Origin: Rhizorhapis sp. SPR117
GTDB lineage: Bacteria; Pseudomonadota; Alphaproteobacteria; Sphingomonadales; Sphingomonadaceae
Length of the DNA: 64,000 bases
Reading direction: 5' to 3'
Assembly: GCF_021742065.1 (NCBI RefSeq)
Contig: NZ_JAKKIE010000005.1
Coordinates: 62,001 to 126,000 of the forward strand
A program made the translations under genes and the position numbers. The notes below the pieces were generated by a model, which did not search any database, had not been told where the DNA came from, and was given only the letters and a program-made list of their open reading frames with translations. Numbering within the stretch: position 1 is the first letter of the stretch; each line of letters begins with the position of its first letter. This document shows positions 53,215-61,455 of the stretch, piece after piece.

Positions 53215-53688
53215 CTAGAGCTCGGGCTCGGTCGTGTCGTAGTCGATGAACCGTTCGTTGTGGGTCAGGGTGACAGCCCCTGTCGCGACATCGATCATGA
53301 TCGTTCCGTGAGCGCCTTCGCCATTCTCCCAACCATAATGATGGTCGCACACCGCATTTTCGGCGAAGGCGCTGAGCGCGTCTTCCAACTGCATGGGGCG
53401 ACTTTCAATCTCGCCGTTGAATTCGACGCTATAATGGTCGCACAATATGGCGGGCAGCTCGGCTGCTTGCTCATCGGCAAAGGCGACAACATCGCCAACC
53501 ATGCCCTCATCCCCGCTCCCGTCATAGTGGATCTCGACGCGGGTAATGCCGTGCCCGATCAACAGCGGCAGGAACGCGGCCTTGCAGCGCGCTTCCACAT
53601 CGCGAACCGATGCCCGATGCGCCGCAATTTCGGCTTTGATCCGGGCCTCGGTAGCGACGTGATCGGCTGTCGGATTTTCGGTGTTCAT
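53215..53688 (-). CDS. DUF6878-like protein
   Basis: A 157-residue protein with FLPLLIGHGITRVEIHYDGS, GDEGMVGDVVAFADEQ and AVCDHHYGWENGEGAHGTI. It has several acidic and His residues in GSGDEG and CDHHYGWENGEG. It overlaps the gene at 53685 by ATGA, so it is co-translated with it. The function is unknown. Confidence 0.65.
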   Translation of the reverse strand: MNTENPTADHVATEARIKAEIAAHRASVRDVEARCKAAFLPLLIGHGITRVEIHYDGSGDEGMVGDVVAFADEQAAELPAILCDHYSVEFNGEIESRPMQLEDALSAFAENAVCDHHYGWENGEGAHGTIMIDVATGAVTLTHNERFIDYDTTEPEL

Positions 53689-54200
53689 GTTGATATCTCC
53701 TGAAGGAGGGCGCGCGCGGCCTCGGCGCTGCGCGGATAGGCAGCGGCGAGATTGCGGTGGAGGATCTCGAAGTCGGGGATCGCGAACCGACCGGAGGCAG
53801 CGGGCCGTGTGGCAATGAGCGCACCCGTGACGATATCATCGATGTGATCCCGTTCAATGACGGGAACAGAGCCGTCATCATAACGGACCGGCGGCACGAA
53901 ACCGGCTTCGATCCAGCTGCCGAGTCCGTCTTCGACGGCGGCGATATAGGCTGCGGCGAGTTCACGCCGGGCGACGATCCCATCGACCCTAAGCCCGAGC
54001 GTGCGGTAGATGCCAAAGTCGTGGCGGTTAGTGATCGAGACGAGGGCGCAACCTTCAGGGGGCGGCCCGAACCGGGCGATGATTGCCGCGCGATAGACGG
54101 CGACTTCGAGGCGATTGAGCCGCTCGAAATCGGGGCTGTGGCCGAGTTGCGCACAATCTTCATTGGCGGGCGCGCCGCCCAGATCGATGATGTCGGACAT
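53685..54200 (-). CDS. conserved hypothetical protein
   Basis: A 171-residue protein (MSDIIDLGGAPANEDCAQLG, GIYRTLGLRVDGIVARRELA, GRFAIPDFEILHRNLAAAY). It leads the three-gene operon with the DUF6878-like and DUF6915-like genes. A type A leader element lies 36-67 bases upstream. No domain was recognised. Confidence 0.6.
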   Translation of the reverse strand: MSDIIDLGGAPANEDCAQLGHSPDFERLNRLEVAVYRAAIIARFGPPPEGCALVSITNRHDFGIYRTLGLRVDGIVARRELAAAYIAAVEDGLGSWIEAGFVPPVRYDDGSVPVIERDHIDDIVTGALIATRPAASGRFAIPDFEILHRNLAAAYPRSAEAARALLQEIST

Positions 54201-54236
54201 GGTTCTCCTCCAATGTCGGTGAGACACATCCTCGAT

Positions 54237-54267
54237 CCCCCTCCCCTCGCCGGCCATACGGCCGGCA
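54237..54267 (-). repeat. type A leader element ahead of the gene at 54200
   Basis: On the minus strand a GCCGGCCGTATGGCCGGC hairpin is followed by GAGGGGAGGGG. The same plan occurs in the two DUF736 leaders, where the hairpin is CTCGGCCGAACGGCCGAG followed by GAGGGGAGGGGG. Confidence 0.5.
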
Positions 54268-54278
54268 AGACGAGAAAA

Positions 54279-54307
54279 GGTCCCCGCTCCGCGGAGGAGC
54301 GAGGACC
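54279..54307 (-). terminator. terminator after DUF736 copy 2
   Basis: GGTCCCCGCTCC pairs with GGAGCGAGGACC around a five-base loop. On the minus strand TTTTCTCG follows. Confidence 0.6.
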
Positions 54308-54334
54308 TAGGCGGGATAGCGACTTAGGTGAACG

Positions 54335-54790
54335 TTAGCTGGCGAATGCGTGTTCGGCGGAGGATTGTCCGAGGCCGGCCTCGGCGGGCTGGGCCGGGGC
54401 ATCGCCTTCGCCCGGCAGCGGCGGCAGACCCTCGTCGGCCTTGGGCGCCATCTCCGCCGACAGGTCGCGGCGGCGCGTCGGGCGCGACCACACGACATTG
54501 TACGACCCGTCCTCCTGGGCGAACGCCGAGATGTACAGCGGCGCGGCCAGACTCGGATCCTCGATCTTGCCGTTGAGGAACGCCTCGCCCGTCCCGTTCG
54601 AGAACAGCTCGAACAGCGCTCCCACCTGCACCCACGCACGCGACGCCGACAGCGCCAGCACCTCGAATTTCGGCGCCTTCGGATTCGCCGACTGCACGCT
54701 GCGCAGCGCAATCACCATCGCAATGGTCAGCGTCGCGATCTTGCCGACATAAATACCCGCATCATTCTGCTTGATCGTACCGATGTTCAT
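54335..54790 (-). CDS. DUF736 protein, copy 2 (altered C-terminus)
   Basis: A 151-residue protein identical to copy 1 through its first 146 or so residues apart from one Asp-to-Glu change. It then ends SSAEHAFAS where the repeat stops, losing the Arg/Glu-rich tail of copy 1. The start and leader are the same as copy 1. It is therefore a recent duplicate cut by the recombination end point. Confidence 0.8.
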   Translation of the reverse strand: MNIGTIKQNDAGIYVGKIATLTIAMVIALRSVQSANPKAPKFEVLALSASRAWVQVGALFELFSNGTGEAFLNGKIEDPSLAAPLYISAFAQEDGSYNVVWSRPTRRRDLSAEMAPKADEGLPPLPGEGDAPAQPAEAGLGQSSAEHAFAS

Positions 54791-54908
54791 GGGAAAGTCT
54801 CCTGGATGATGGTCTCGAACCCTTCGTCCGAACCACCTTCCACTCTCCCCCTCCCCTCCTCGGCCGTTCGGCCGAGCAGGCGCGTAAGCGCCACATCCGA
54901 GGCCCGCT
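54351..54908. repeat. 558-bp direct repeat, right copy
   Basis: It matches 48638-49195 with a single mismatch. The two copies bracket 5155 bp that holds eight complete genes and a frameshifted one. Confidence 0.95.
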
Positions 54909-54930
54909 CCTTCGGCGGCGACGGAGTCGT

Positions 54931-55890
54931 TCAAGCAGCGCGCAGCCGTGGTGCGTGGTGGCCTTCGCACCGGTGGGATTCCACCGTCACATGGACCAAC
55001 TCCTCATGGACAGTGATACGATCGGCATAGGCTCTTGGCGAAAGTGGATCGGCGGCAATCAACGAGACGATCGAGGCGTAGCGTCCGGGACCGACCCGCC
55101 AGACATGAAGGTCAGTGATACGGGCATCGCCGTCCTCGATCGCCTCGCGGATCTCGGCTTCGAGCCCGGGATTGAGGGAAGCGTCGACCAGCACCGCTCC
55201 GGTGTCGCGCAGCAGCCCCCAGGACCAGCGCGCTATCACGGTCGCACCGACGATGCCTATCGCCGCGTCCATCCAGGCCCAGCCGAGGAATCGTCCAGCG
55301 AGCAGCGCAGCGATCGCAAGCACCGAGGTCAGCGCATCGGCAAGGACATGGAAATAGGCTGAACGAAGATTATTGTCGTGATGGCCACCATGCTCGTGAT
55401 CGTGGTGATGATCATGCCCGTGATGGTCATGATGGCCGTCCGCGAGCAGCCAGGCGCTTACGAGATTGACGACCAGGCCAAGCCCCGCGATCCAAAGCGC
55501 CTCGGTGTAAGCGACCGTCTTCGGCGTAAGCAGCCGCCAGAAGGACTCGATGCCGATGCCGAACGCGATCATCGCCAGTACCAGCGCGCTCGCGAACCCG
55601 GCGAGATCGCCGACCTTGCCGGTTCCAAAAACGAAGCGCCGGTCATGGGCATGCCGCCGGGCGAAAGCATAGGCCATCGCCGCGACGCCAAGCGCGCCGG
55701 CGTGCGTCGCCATGTGCATGCCATCGGCGAGCAGGGCCATTGAGCCCGTGATCCAACCGGCGACGATCTCGACCAGCATCATCGCTGCTGTCAGCGCGAC
55801 GACCCAGCGAGTGCGCCGCTCATGCGCATCATGACTGTCGCCAAGGAAGGCGTGGCTGTGGATGTAGCTGGCGGCGGTTTCAACGTGCAT
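54931..55890 (-). CDS. dmeF: cation diffusion facilitator, probable Ni/Co exporter DmeF
   Basis: A 319-residue CDF antiporter with six membrane helices. The metal site lies in LLADGMHMATHAGALG (D/H motif in helix II) and YFHVLADALTSVLAI (HxxxD in helix V). A His-rich loop between helices IV and V (DGHHDHHGHDHHHDHEHGGH) and an N-terminal SHAFLGDSHDAHERRT match the DmeF class, which exports cobalt and nickel. No dmeR repressor is next to it. Nickel export is relevant beside a [NiFe]-hydrogenase island. Confidence 0.85.
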   Translation of the reverse strand: MHVETAASYIHSHAFLGDSHDAHERRTRWVVALTAAMMLVEIVAGWITGSMALLADGMHMATHAGALGVAAMAYAFARRHAHDRRFVFGTGKVGDLAGFASALVLAMIAFGIGIESFWRLLTPKTVAYTEALWIAGLGLVVNLVSAWLLADGHHDHHGHDHHHDHEHGGHHDNNLRSAYFHVLADALTSVLAIAALLAGRFLGWAWMDAAIGIVGATVIARWSWGLLRDTGAVLVDASLNPGLEAEIREAIEDGDARITDLHVWRVGPGRYASIVSLIAADPLSPRAYADRITVHEELVHVTVESHRCEGHHAPRLRAA

Positions 55891-55998
55891 AGCGGTTCTC
55901 TCGATGGCGACTGGCGACAAATATAAGACAAGCGGAGCAGATCGTCTGCCCATCTTCGCCGCATCGGCGGCGGCGAGTTCGTCTCTGGTCGTCGCGTG

Positions 55999-56328
55999 CT
56001 ACTGGATCGAGCCGAATATCTGTCGCTTGGCTTCCACCTGGTGGACGCCGTCCCTGATCCCGACGCTCGCGCGCAAGTCGGCCTCGAGCGCCTCGGCAAG
56101 GTCGCCGGGGATTTCGGCATGAGGCGCAACGACCGCGATTGCCGCTGCGGCGGTGAGGATCTCACCGGGTTCGGTGCCGACCCAGATCGTGGCTTCGCCT
56201 TCCTCCGGCTCGGCCTCGGTGCGGATGAAGACCTGCGCGAAGAAAGTCTGCAGCGGCCGGTCCCAGCCCACGACCGCCTTGATGACGCAGGGCATATCCG
56301 CCTTGGGCTTCAGCTCATATCGACTCAT
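55999..56328 (-). CDS. hypothetical protein
   Basis: A 109-residue protein (MSRYELKPKADMPCVIKAVV, QTFFAQVFIRTEAEPEEGE, ATIWVGTEPGEILTAAAAI). CAGGAG lies seven bases before the ATG. It looks like a small alpha/beta protein; no family was recognised. Confidence 0.55.
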   Translation of the reverse strand: MSRYELKPKADMPCVIKAVVGWDRPLQTFFAQVFIRTEAEPEEGEATIWVGTEPGEILTAAAAIAVVAPHAEIPGDLAEALEADLRASVGIRDGVHQVEAKRQIFGSIQ

Positions 56329-56519
56329 TATACACTCCTGCGAATTCGGTGATCGAGATGGCGTGCCGCACCTTCCGCACTACGCAGCGCTCGTCGAACG
56401 GCAGCAGTCGCGCGAGGCGCGCCGCTCTGACTGAGGAGGTTACGCGCTGCGCGCAAATGATCAATCGCGGCGGCCACTGTCTCGCGATCGGCTGCGGTGG
56501 CCGCTCTGATGGGTCGCAT
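56328..56519 (-). CDS. small helical protein
   Basis: The 63-residue Ala/Arg-rich helical protein contains AAAIDHLRAARNLLSQSGAP and AVRRALRSAEGAARHLDHR. GGGAGA precedes the ATG by eight bases. Its stop overlaps the start of the gene at 56328 by a base. It is small enough to be doubtful, but the helical pattern is regular. Confidence 0.5.
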   Translation of the reverse strand: MRPIRAATAADRETVAAAIDHLRAARNLLSQSGAPRATAAVRRALRSAEGAARHLDHRIRRSV

Positions 56520-56578
56520 GGCACGATCTCCCTGGGATTTTGATTTTGAGAACATGGGCGGAGCGCCGGCGAAGGGGA

Positions 56579-58231
56579 TCAACCCGCCGGCAACGGCTCG
56601 ATCCGGACGTCGATGGCATCGCGTCCGATCACGGCCATGAACTGGCGACCCTCGGGCACGAACCATTGGGCGCGATAAGCGAGAATAGCGCGAAGCCGCT
56701 CGATCAGCGCAGCGTCGTCCCCCAGCAGCAGCCGCGTCGTCATTTCCTGGGCATCGAGCAGGAAGCGGTCGTGTTGGGTGTCCCAGCTGTCGGCGTCGCG
56801 GTCGTCGCTGGAACAGAAGCAGACACCTTCGAGCAGGTGGACCAATTCGGAGGGCGTGACGGCTTCCGTCGAGGCTAGCAGGATATTGGCCTCCTCGAAG
56901 GTGCAGCACAGCCCGTCGTCATATTCGATCGCTACGGGCGCAAAGATGACGACGGTTTCGGCTGTCGGGCCGGAGATTTCGAGGATCAGGTCGAGCCGGT
57001 CGACCGGGCCACTCTCGAGACCGGGGAAGTCGGCCGTGCCGAGCGCGAAGGTCTCACCATCCTTGACGACCTCGAACCGAAGACCGGTTACGCGCGCCAG
57101 ACGGTCATACCAGGCATAACCCGACATCGTGTCATCGGGGGTGGCGAGGCGCCCGTCGAAGCGGCCGTCCTTGGCAAGGGCGAAGTCGGCACACTGCTCA
57201 AGGGCCGAGCCGAAATGATCGACGAGCAGGAGATTGTCGCCTGACAGGGGACCGCTCCGAACCGCATCGCTATTATAGTCCGCTCGGGATGGTGCCCAGG
57301 CCGCCAGTTCGGGCCGGGCCTCAGGGAGCACGATGCCCAGATCTTCGGCCTCGCGCCATTGCTCATAGGGCAGGCGATGGCTGCCAAGTGACTGGATGTG
57401 GCGATAGATGGTCCGACGGACGGTCGTCCGCAGTTCCACGAGCGACTGGTTTTCGACCATCTCCTTGCGCGCCGGGAGGACGAGTTGCAAATCGGGGGCA
57501 TCGACAATGTCGACCCGTACCCACCAGTTCCGATCTTTTTCGCCGACCGAGGGTAGCGGGCAGATGACGGTTACGCCATGGAAATTGACGCTCGGGCTGA
57601 AGCGGGTGGCTCGATAGTCGTTGAAGAGACCGATCCTGACGCCGTCTCGTTCGACGATCGTGTCGGCACCCTCCAGCCAGTCCTGCCGTTTCAGTAGCGT
57701 GCCATTGAGCCGGACCGGAAGCGGGCAATAGCGCGCGGCGTTCTGCGCCGCAGCGTCCAGGGCCTTGGCCCATTGCTCGTCGAGGGGCACGCGGAACTGC
57801 GTGCCGAAGGGATGGGAGCAGGACGTCACGGAAATGGGAGTGCCGGATTCCCAATCGTCCGATCCGATCTCGATGCGCCAGCCCTCGCCTGTCGTACGAG
57901 CGCATGAGCGCACTTCGACCTGCCGCCCGGCAAGGCTGAAGACGCCCATGCCGGCGGGGTCTTCGCGCCGAGAGACCATGTCGTCCCATCCCGACCGGCC
58001 GAGCGCCAGGATCACCGAAGGATCCTCGATGCCGGCGCCGTCGTCGGAGACGGTCAGGTAAGGCATGCCGCCGGCCTCGGTGACACAGAGATCGACGACC
58101 GTCGCTCCTGCCCGGCGCGCATTCTGGATCAGCTCGGAGAGGACGTCGCCGAGCGTGTTGTTGAAGAGGCGCGTGACCTTGGTGACCGCGGCCGGATCGA
58201 CCTGGCTGCGGATAATGGCGGGGATGGACAT
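56579..58231 (-). CDS. GHKL-type ATPase (Hsp90/MutL-like ATP-binding fold)
   Basis: A 550-residue protein with an N-terminal Bergerat fold. The N box is DVLSELIQNARRAGATVVDL, the G1 box TVSDDGAGIEDPS, the G2 box EDPAGMGVFSLAG, and a further strand FGTQFRVPL closes the pocket. The remainder (about 220-550) matches nothing I know. GHKL proteins without kinase parts serve as chaperones, DNA-repair or defence ATPases. A type A leader stands 36-50 bases upstream. It may be a defence or anti-defence gene of the element; that is inference. Confidence 0.75.
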   Translation of the reverse strand: MSIPAIIRSQVDPAAVTKVTRLFNNTLGDVLSELIQNARRAGATVVDLCVTEAGGMPYLTVSDDGAGIEDPSVILALGRSGWDDMVSRREDPAGMGVFSLAGRQVEVRSCARTTGEGWRIEIGSDDWESGTPISVTSCSHPFGTQFRVPLDEQWAKALDAAAQNAARYCPLPVRLNGTLLKRQDWLEGADTIVERDGVRIGLFNDYRATRFSPSVNFHGVTVICPLPSVGEKDRNWWVRVDIVDAPDLQLVLPARKEMVENQSLVELRTTVRRTIYRHIQSLGSHRLPYEQWREAEDLGIVLPEARPELAAWAPSRADYNSDAVRSGPLSGDNLLLVDHFGSALEQCADFALAKDGRFDGRLATPDDTMSGYAWYDRLARVTGLRFEVVKDGETFALGTADFPGLESGPVDRLDLILEISGPTAETVVIFAPVAIEYDDGLCCTFEEANILLASTEAVTPSELVHLLEGVCFCSSDDRDADSWDTQHDRFLLDAQEMTTRLLLGDDAALIERLRAILAYRAQWFVPEGRQFMAVIGRDAIDVRIEPLPAG

Positions 58232-58266
58232 CGGAAACTCCTAGCTGGGAGCGGACTTGCTCTCCG

Positions 58267-58283
58267 CCTCCAGCCCCCCTTCC
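58267..58283 (-). repeat. type A-like purine-rich leader
   Basis: On the minus strand AAAAGGGAAGGGGGGCT lies 36-52 bases before the GHKL ATPase ATG, as in the other type A leaders, but the hairpin before it is imperfect. Confidence 0.35.
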
Positions 58284-58322
58284 CTTTTGCCGGACCGACC
58301 GGGCGCATCCGGAAACTCCTGG

Positions 58323-58676
58323 TCAGTAATCCTCAGCCAACATGATCGTGAGAACTCGGCGGGTGATCGACGCATCGGCGGGATCCTCCGATCCGAATTC
58401 GAGGTCGAGATCGTAATAATCGATCTTGAAGAGAACCCGTTGGTCATGAAGTTCGAAGGCCCCGAAATCCCGTCCCGGGCCGTCGCCCGGCTTGAAACTG
58501 TAGCGCCGGACCGCCGCCAGCAGTTCGGCCTGGGTAACGACTCCGCGGACGGCATCGCCGTCGCCTGCGAGGCGGGCGAGGCAGGTCCGGGTAACGACGA
58601 TGCGGGCATGCGGATCGAAGCCCTGACGGCAGCGGTCATTGAGCCGCGCAATCTGTTCGACAATTGGGGTTGTCAT
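58323..58676 (-). CDS. DUF3768 protein
   Basis: A 117-residue DUF3768 protein with IARLNDRCRQGFDPHARIVV, GRDFGAFELHDQRVLFKIDY and DPADASITRRVLTIMLAEDY. These are the full family blocks, common on alphaproteobacterial mobile elements and of unknown function. It overlaps the PP-loop gene by ATGA. Confidence 0.85.
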   Translation of the reverse strand: MTTPIVEQIARLNDRCRQGFDPHARIVVTRTCLARLAGDGDAVRGVVTQAELLAAVRRYSFKPGDGPGRDFGAFELHDQRVLFKIDYYDLDLEFGSEDPADASITRRVLTIMLAEDY

Positions 58677-59653
58677 ACTGCCTCCGTGAGACCGGCGTTG
58701 AACGTAGCGAGCCACTCCGACATCGCCGGGCGGTCGGGCAGCGGCACATGGGCGGCGGCGTCCTGAAACCGGATCAGATCTGCGGGGGCATCGCGGATGA
58801 TCGCATCGATGTCGGCGGGCGGGAGCAGCTGCTCGGCCCGGATGAAGTCCGTCATCCGGCCGGGCCGCGTGCGTGTCGAGCGGCGCCAAAGCCCCTCGAC
58901 GGTCCTGAGGCGCGGTGCCGCCCGAGCCTCGACCAGAACGATCAACCGAAGGCACCAGACTGGCAGCGCGCGAACCTCGTCGGGCTTCATCGCCCCGCAG
59001 ATGAAGCAGCTCGATTTTGGTGGGACCGGGAGACCGGCCGCTTCGATGCGGGCAATGCATGCGGCGCGGTCCCAGCCCCATTTGCGCAAAGGATAGCGGC
59101 ATTCGAACAAGTCGTTCGCGATGCTCGATGCGTGTTCATAGCGCCGCGTATCCGCCGGCGATGCGTCATAGCCGATGAGGCGGACAACCTTCTGGCCGCG
59201 TGCCCATGCGCGTTTGGCAGGCGCCCATTCCTTCAGGAACGCGTCCTGTGGGGCGATCTTCCATTTGAGCGAGCAGGAGTGGCGGCCAAGGGAGATACTG
59301 GGCAGTGTCGCATTGGTGAGGACATTGGACAGCAGGTCGAAATAGGGCGGCCAGTGCTTGAAGCGTCGCGGCGTGTACCGCACGGTCTCGTAGGGAATGC
59401 CCCTTGCGGCCATCCAAGCCGACATCATTTCCTGATAAACATAGGTCTCCGGCTTCTCGACGCCCGTGTCGGCGGTCAGGACAAGGTCCGGCGGGCATCC
59501 CCGGCTTTCCAGTTCGACGAGAAGCGCCGTGCTGTCGACGCCGATGCCATAAGCGAGCACGACGGGCTGCGGCTCGGTTACGCGAATATAATCGGGAACG
59601 CGGTTGCGTGGACCTGTGATCTCGGCCTGCCGCGCGGGGGCGATGTTCAACAT
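58673..59653 (-). CDS. PP-loop protein, PAPS-reductase-like (phage/plasmid type)
   Basis: A 326-residue protein of the adenine-nucleotide alpha-hydrolase (PP-loop) fold. VVLAYGIGVDSTALLVEL is a variant PP-loop (the SGGxDS serine and glycine replaced by YGIGVDS). TADTGVEKPETYVY matches the next block. RHSCSLKWKIAPQDAFL and SSCFICGAMKPDE give two cysteine pairs, as in DndC-like and phage PAPS-reductase relatives that bind Zn or Fe-S. It may activate a substrate by adenylation for nucleic-acid modification. The ATG at 59653 is preferred over a TTG at 59662. A type A leader precedes it, and the Mom-like gene is directly upstream. Confidence 0.7.
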   Translation of the reverse strand: MLNIAPARQAEITGPRNRVPDYIRVTEPQPVVLAYGIGVDSTALLVELESRGCPPDLVLTADTGVEKPETYVYQEMMSAWMAARGIPYETVRYTPRRFKHWPPYFDLLSNVLTNATLPSISLGRHSCSLKWKIAPQDAFLKEWAPAKRAWARGQKVVRLIGYDASPADTRRYEHASSIANDLFECRYPLRKWGWDRAACIARIEAAGLPVPPKSSCFICGAMKPDEVRALPVWCLRLIVLVEARAAPRLRTVEGLWRRSTRTRPGRMTDFIRAEQLLPPADIDAIIRDAPADLIRFQDAAAHVPLPDRPAMSEWLATFNAGLTEAV

Positions 59654-59698
59654 GGGAGGCAATCCAGCTACTTGAGCGCGTCACGGCTCGACCGCCCG

Positions 59699-59738
59699 AT
59701 CCCTCTCCCCTCTTGCCGCGGCGCAAGGCCGCGACGGC
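59699..59738 (-). repeat. type A leader element ahead of the PP-loop gene
   Basis: On the minus strand a CGCGGC-GCCGCG hairpin directly after the Mom-like stop codon is followed by AAGAGGGGAGAGGGAT, 46-60 bases before the PP-loop ATG. The lack of a T-run argues against a terminator. Confidence 0.45.
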
Positions 59739-60542
59739 TCAGGACCCGAACAACGGCAGCATCGGGTCTGAGGCCGGCAGCAGCTTGGGATAAGGCAGTC
59801 TGGGGAGGCACCTCCCGCGCCGGCGCGCGGCGCGCGTCAGTTCGAAGCAGTAGGTGAAAAGGCCCGGGTGACGATGGCGCTCGAGGAACTGTTCGCGCTG
59901 AAGTCGCTGCAACCACTCAGCGGGGAGTTCATGCCGCGCCGGTGGTGGCATGCCAAGGTGGACGAGCTGGTCGATCGCCCCGTCCATGCCGCACTCGCCC
60001 AATCGGATCTTCGAGAGAGTCCTGTCCGAAATGGTCCGCGCCCCGGCCCGCAAAACCGTGCGCGGCCGCGTGACGCCGCGATGAGCGCCCGAAAGCGCGG
60101 CATAGACGCGCCCGATGTGACCGGCCTCGGGATCGCTGTAGGAGACGACGGCCTCGATCGCTGGTCGGGCGGTGCGCAGCAGGCGAAAGGCACGGCTGCA
60201 AAAGAAGCTCTCTCCATTCTGCGGGACGCTATCAAGCAGGATGAGGCGAGCGAGAACCGATCCCTTCGACGGATCGGCGAACCCGGTGTGCCGGGTAATC
60301 ACTGCGTTGGTTACGGGAACGGCAAAGACCGCGACGCCCTCCAAAACGGCGCGACGTCCGAAGAGTCCCACCGCAAGCTGCGCGGCAGGGTAGTTCGGCA
60401 GATAATGGTGCCGGGCGACGAAGGCCTTGGCAACGGCATGATCGATGACGTCGATGCCATAGGCATAGGGGTCGATGACGCTGAAATCGGTCGCCCACTG
60501 AGCGCGCCGATCCCGCCACCGCTGACTGCGGGTGGTTTGCAT
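59739..60542 (-). CDS. Mom-like GNAT-fold putative DNA-modification protein
   Basis: The 267-residue protein resembles the Mu Mom family, which puts a carbamoylmethyl-type group on adenine to block restriction. The N-terminal half has AKAFVARHHYLPNYPAAQLA and LEGVAVFAVPVTNAV. RLILLDSVPQNGESFFCSRA is the acceptor/acyl-CoA region, and VVSYSDPEAGHIGRVYAALS is the hallmark GNAT-like block. RTISDRTLSKIRLGE follows. I infer this from motif layout; other GNAT-like plasmid proteins are possible. It is followed after 85 bases by the PP-loop gene. Confidence 0.6.
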   Translation of the reverse strand: MQTTRSQRWRDRRAQWATDFSVIDPYAYGIDVIDHAVAKAFVARHHYLPNYPAAQLAVGLFGRRAVLEGVAVFAVPVTNAVITRHTGFADPSKGSVLARLILLDSVPQNGESFFCSRAFRLLRTARPAIEAVVSYSDPEAGHIGRVYAALSGAHRGVTRPRTVLRAGARTISDRTLSKIRLGECGMDGAIDQLVHLGMPPPARHELPAEWLQRLQREQFLERHRHPGLFTYCFELTRAARRRGRCLPRLPYPKLLPASDPMLPLFGS

Positions 60543-60633
60543 GATTCAGGTCTCGAAGGGGATGTCTGTGCGTGGCGGCGGTCAGTCGAAATGCTTGGCT
60601 CGGCCGATACGCGCGCTGCTAAAAACGGGAGGG

Positions 60634-60909
60634 CTACCGGGACGAGCGGACCGGCTTGTAGTCGGGGTCATAGGTGCGAGAGCGCAGGAAATCGGGATCG
60701 CCGGACTCATCGACCAGATAGCCGGTCACTTCCTCCGCATAATCAGCGTCAACGACCGCGACAGCAGCCGGGATCAGCCGGACCGCAAAGCCATCGTTGA
60801 ATAATAGACCGTCCGCCATCTTCATCGCATCTTCATGGTTTTCGGCCCGAACGGCCACCTTGACGCGGACGGTCGCATAGACGTGAACATAGTGGGTCCG
60901 ATCGCCCAT
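60634..60909 (-). CDS. hypothetical protein
   Basis: A 91-residue protein (HYVHVYATVRVKVAVRAENH, YAEEVTGYLVDESGDPDFLR). GGAG lies seven bases before the ATG at 60909, so the start four codons earlier is not preferred. It is an alpha/beta protein of unknown family, upstream of the Mom-like gene. Confidence 0.55.
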   Translation of the reverse strand: MGDRTHYVHVYATVRVKVAVRAENHEDAMKMADGLLFNDGFAVRLIPAAVAVVDADYAEEVTGYLVDESGDPDFLRSRTYDPDYKPVRSSR

Positions 60910-60966
60910 GACGGTCTCCATGGAAAGACAGAGGGTTTTGCGGCGTCGTGGAATGGGTGAGCCCGA

Positions 60967-61455
60967 TCAGGCGCCCTCGGTTGCCGACGGCGCCAGGACT
61001 TCGAGAAAGGCGGTCTCAACCAGCTCCGTCTTTTGTGTACGTTCGCGGGCAGTCATATCGAGGCGGACATAAAAGCCGGCGAAGTGCGAGCGGACGATGA
61101 TGCCCTCGCGGTTGGCGTAGCGGTCCCCGCCGATGCGCTGTCGCCGGCGGATTCGGACACGCGCGCCAATACAGGGGGCTGGAACGGCGGATGAATCGGA
61201 CGTCCGGGGTCCGTTGTCCTCGACCAGTTCATCACCGCAGTCGTTGAAGAAGGTGCCGTCATTTCCGACGGCGACAAGCTCTTGGTGAATGGTGTCCGGC
61301 GGCACCCGGGCCGAGGCCGTGATCGCGAATGTTCCGACCATGTCACCAAAATCCATTTTCTCGCCGATCCGCGCGAGGCTCATCGTCGACAGGCGATCGT
61401 CATCTGTTTCCTGCATCAGCAGAGTGACAGAGATTTGCACTTTCCGAATGTTCAT
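60967..61455 (-). CDS. hypothetical protein
   Basis: A 162-residue protein (MNIRKVQISVTLLMQETDDD, FGDMVGTFAITASARVPPDT, IRRRQRIGGDRYANREGII). A KOW-like stretch (GGDRYANREGIIVRSHFAGF) suggests a small barrel at its end. It overlaps the upstream gene by 56 bases. No family was named. Confidence 0.55.
   Translation of the reverse strand: MNIRKVQISVTLLMQETDDDRLSTMSLARIGEKMDFGDMVGTFAITASARVPPDTIHQELVAVGNDGTFFNDCGDELVEDNGPRTSDSSAVPAPCIGARVRIRRRQRIGGDRYANREGIIVRSHFAGFYVRLDMTARERTQKTELVETAFLEVLAPSATEGA

Noticed and set aside
59713..59738. Hairpin after the Mom-like gene as a rho-independent terminator
   Set aside because: It is followed by AAGAGGGG and not by T residues, so it is listed as a leader element.
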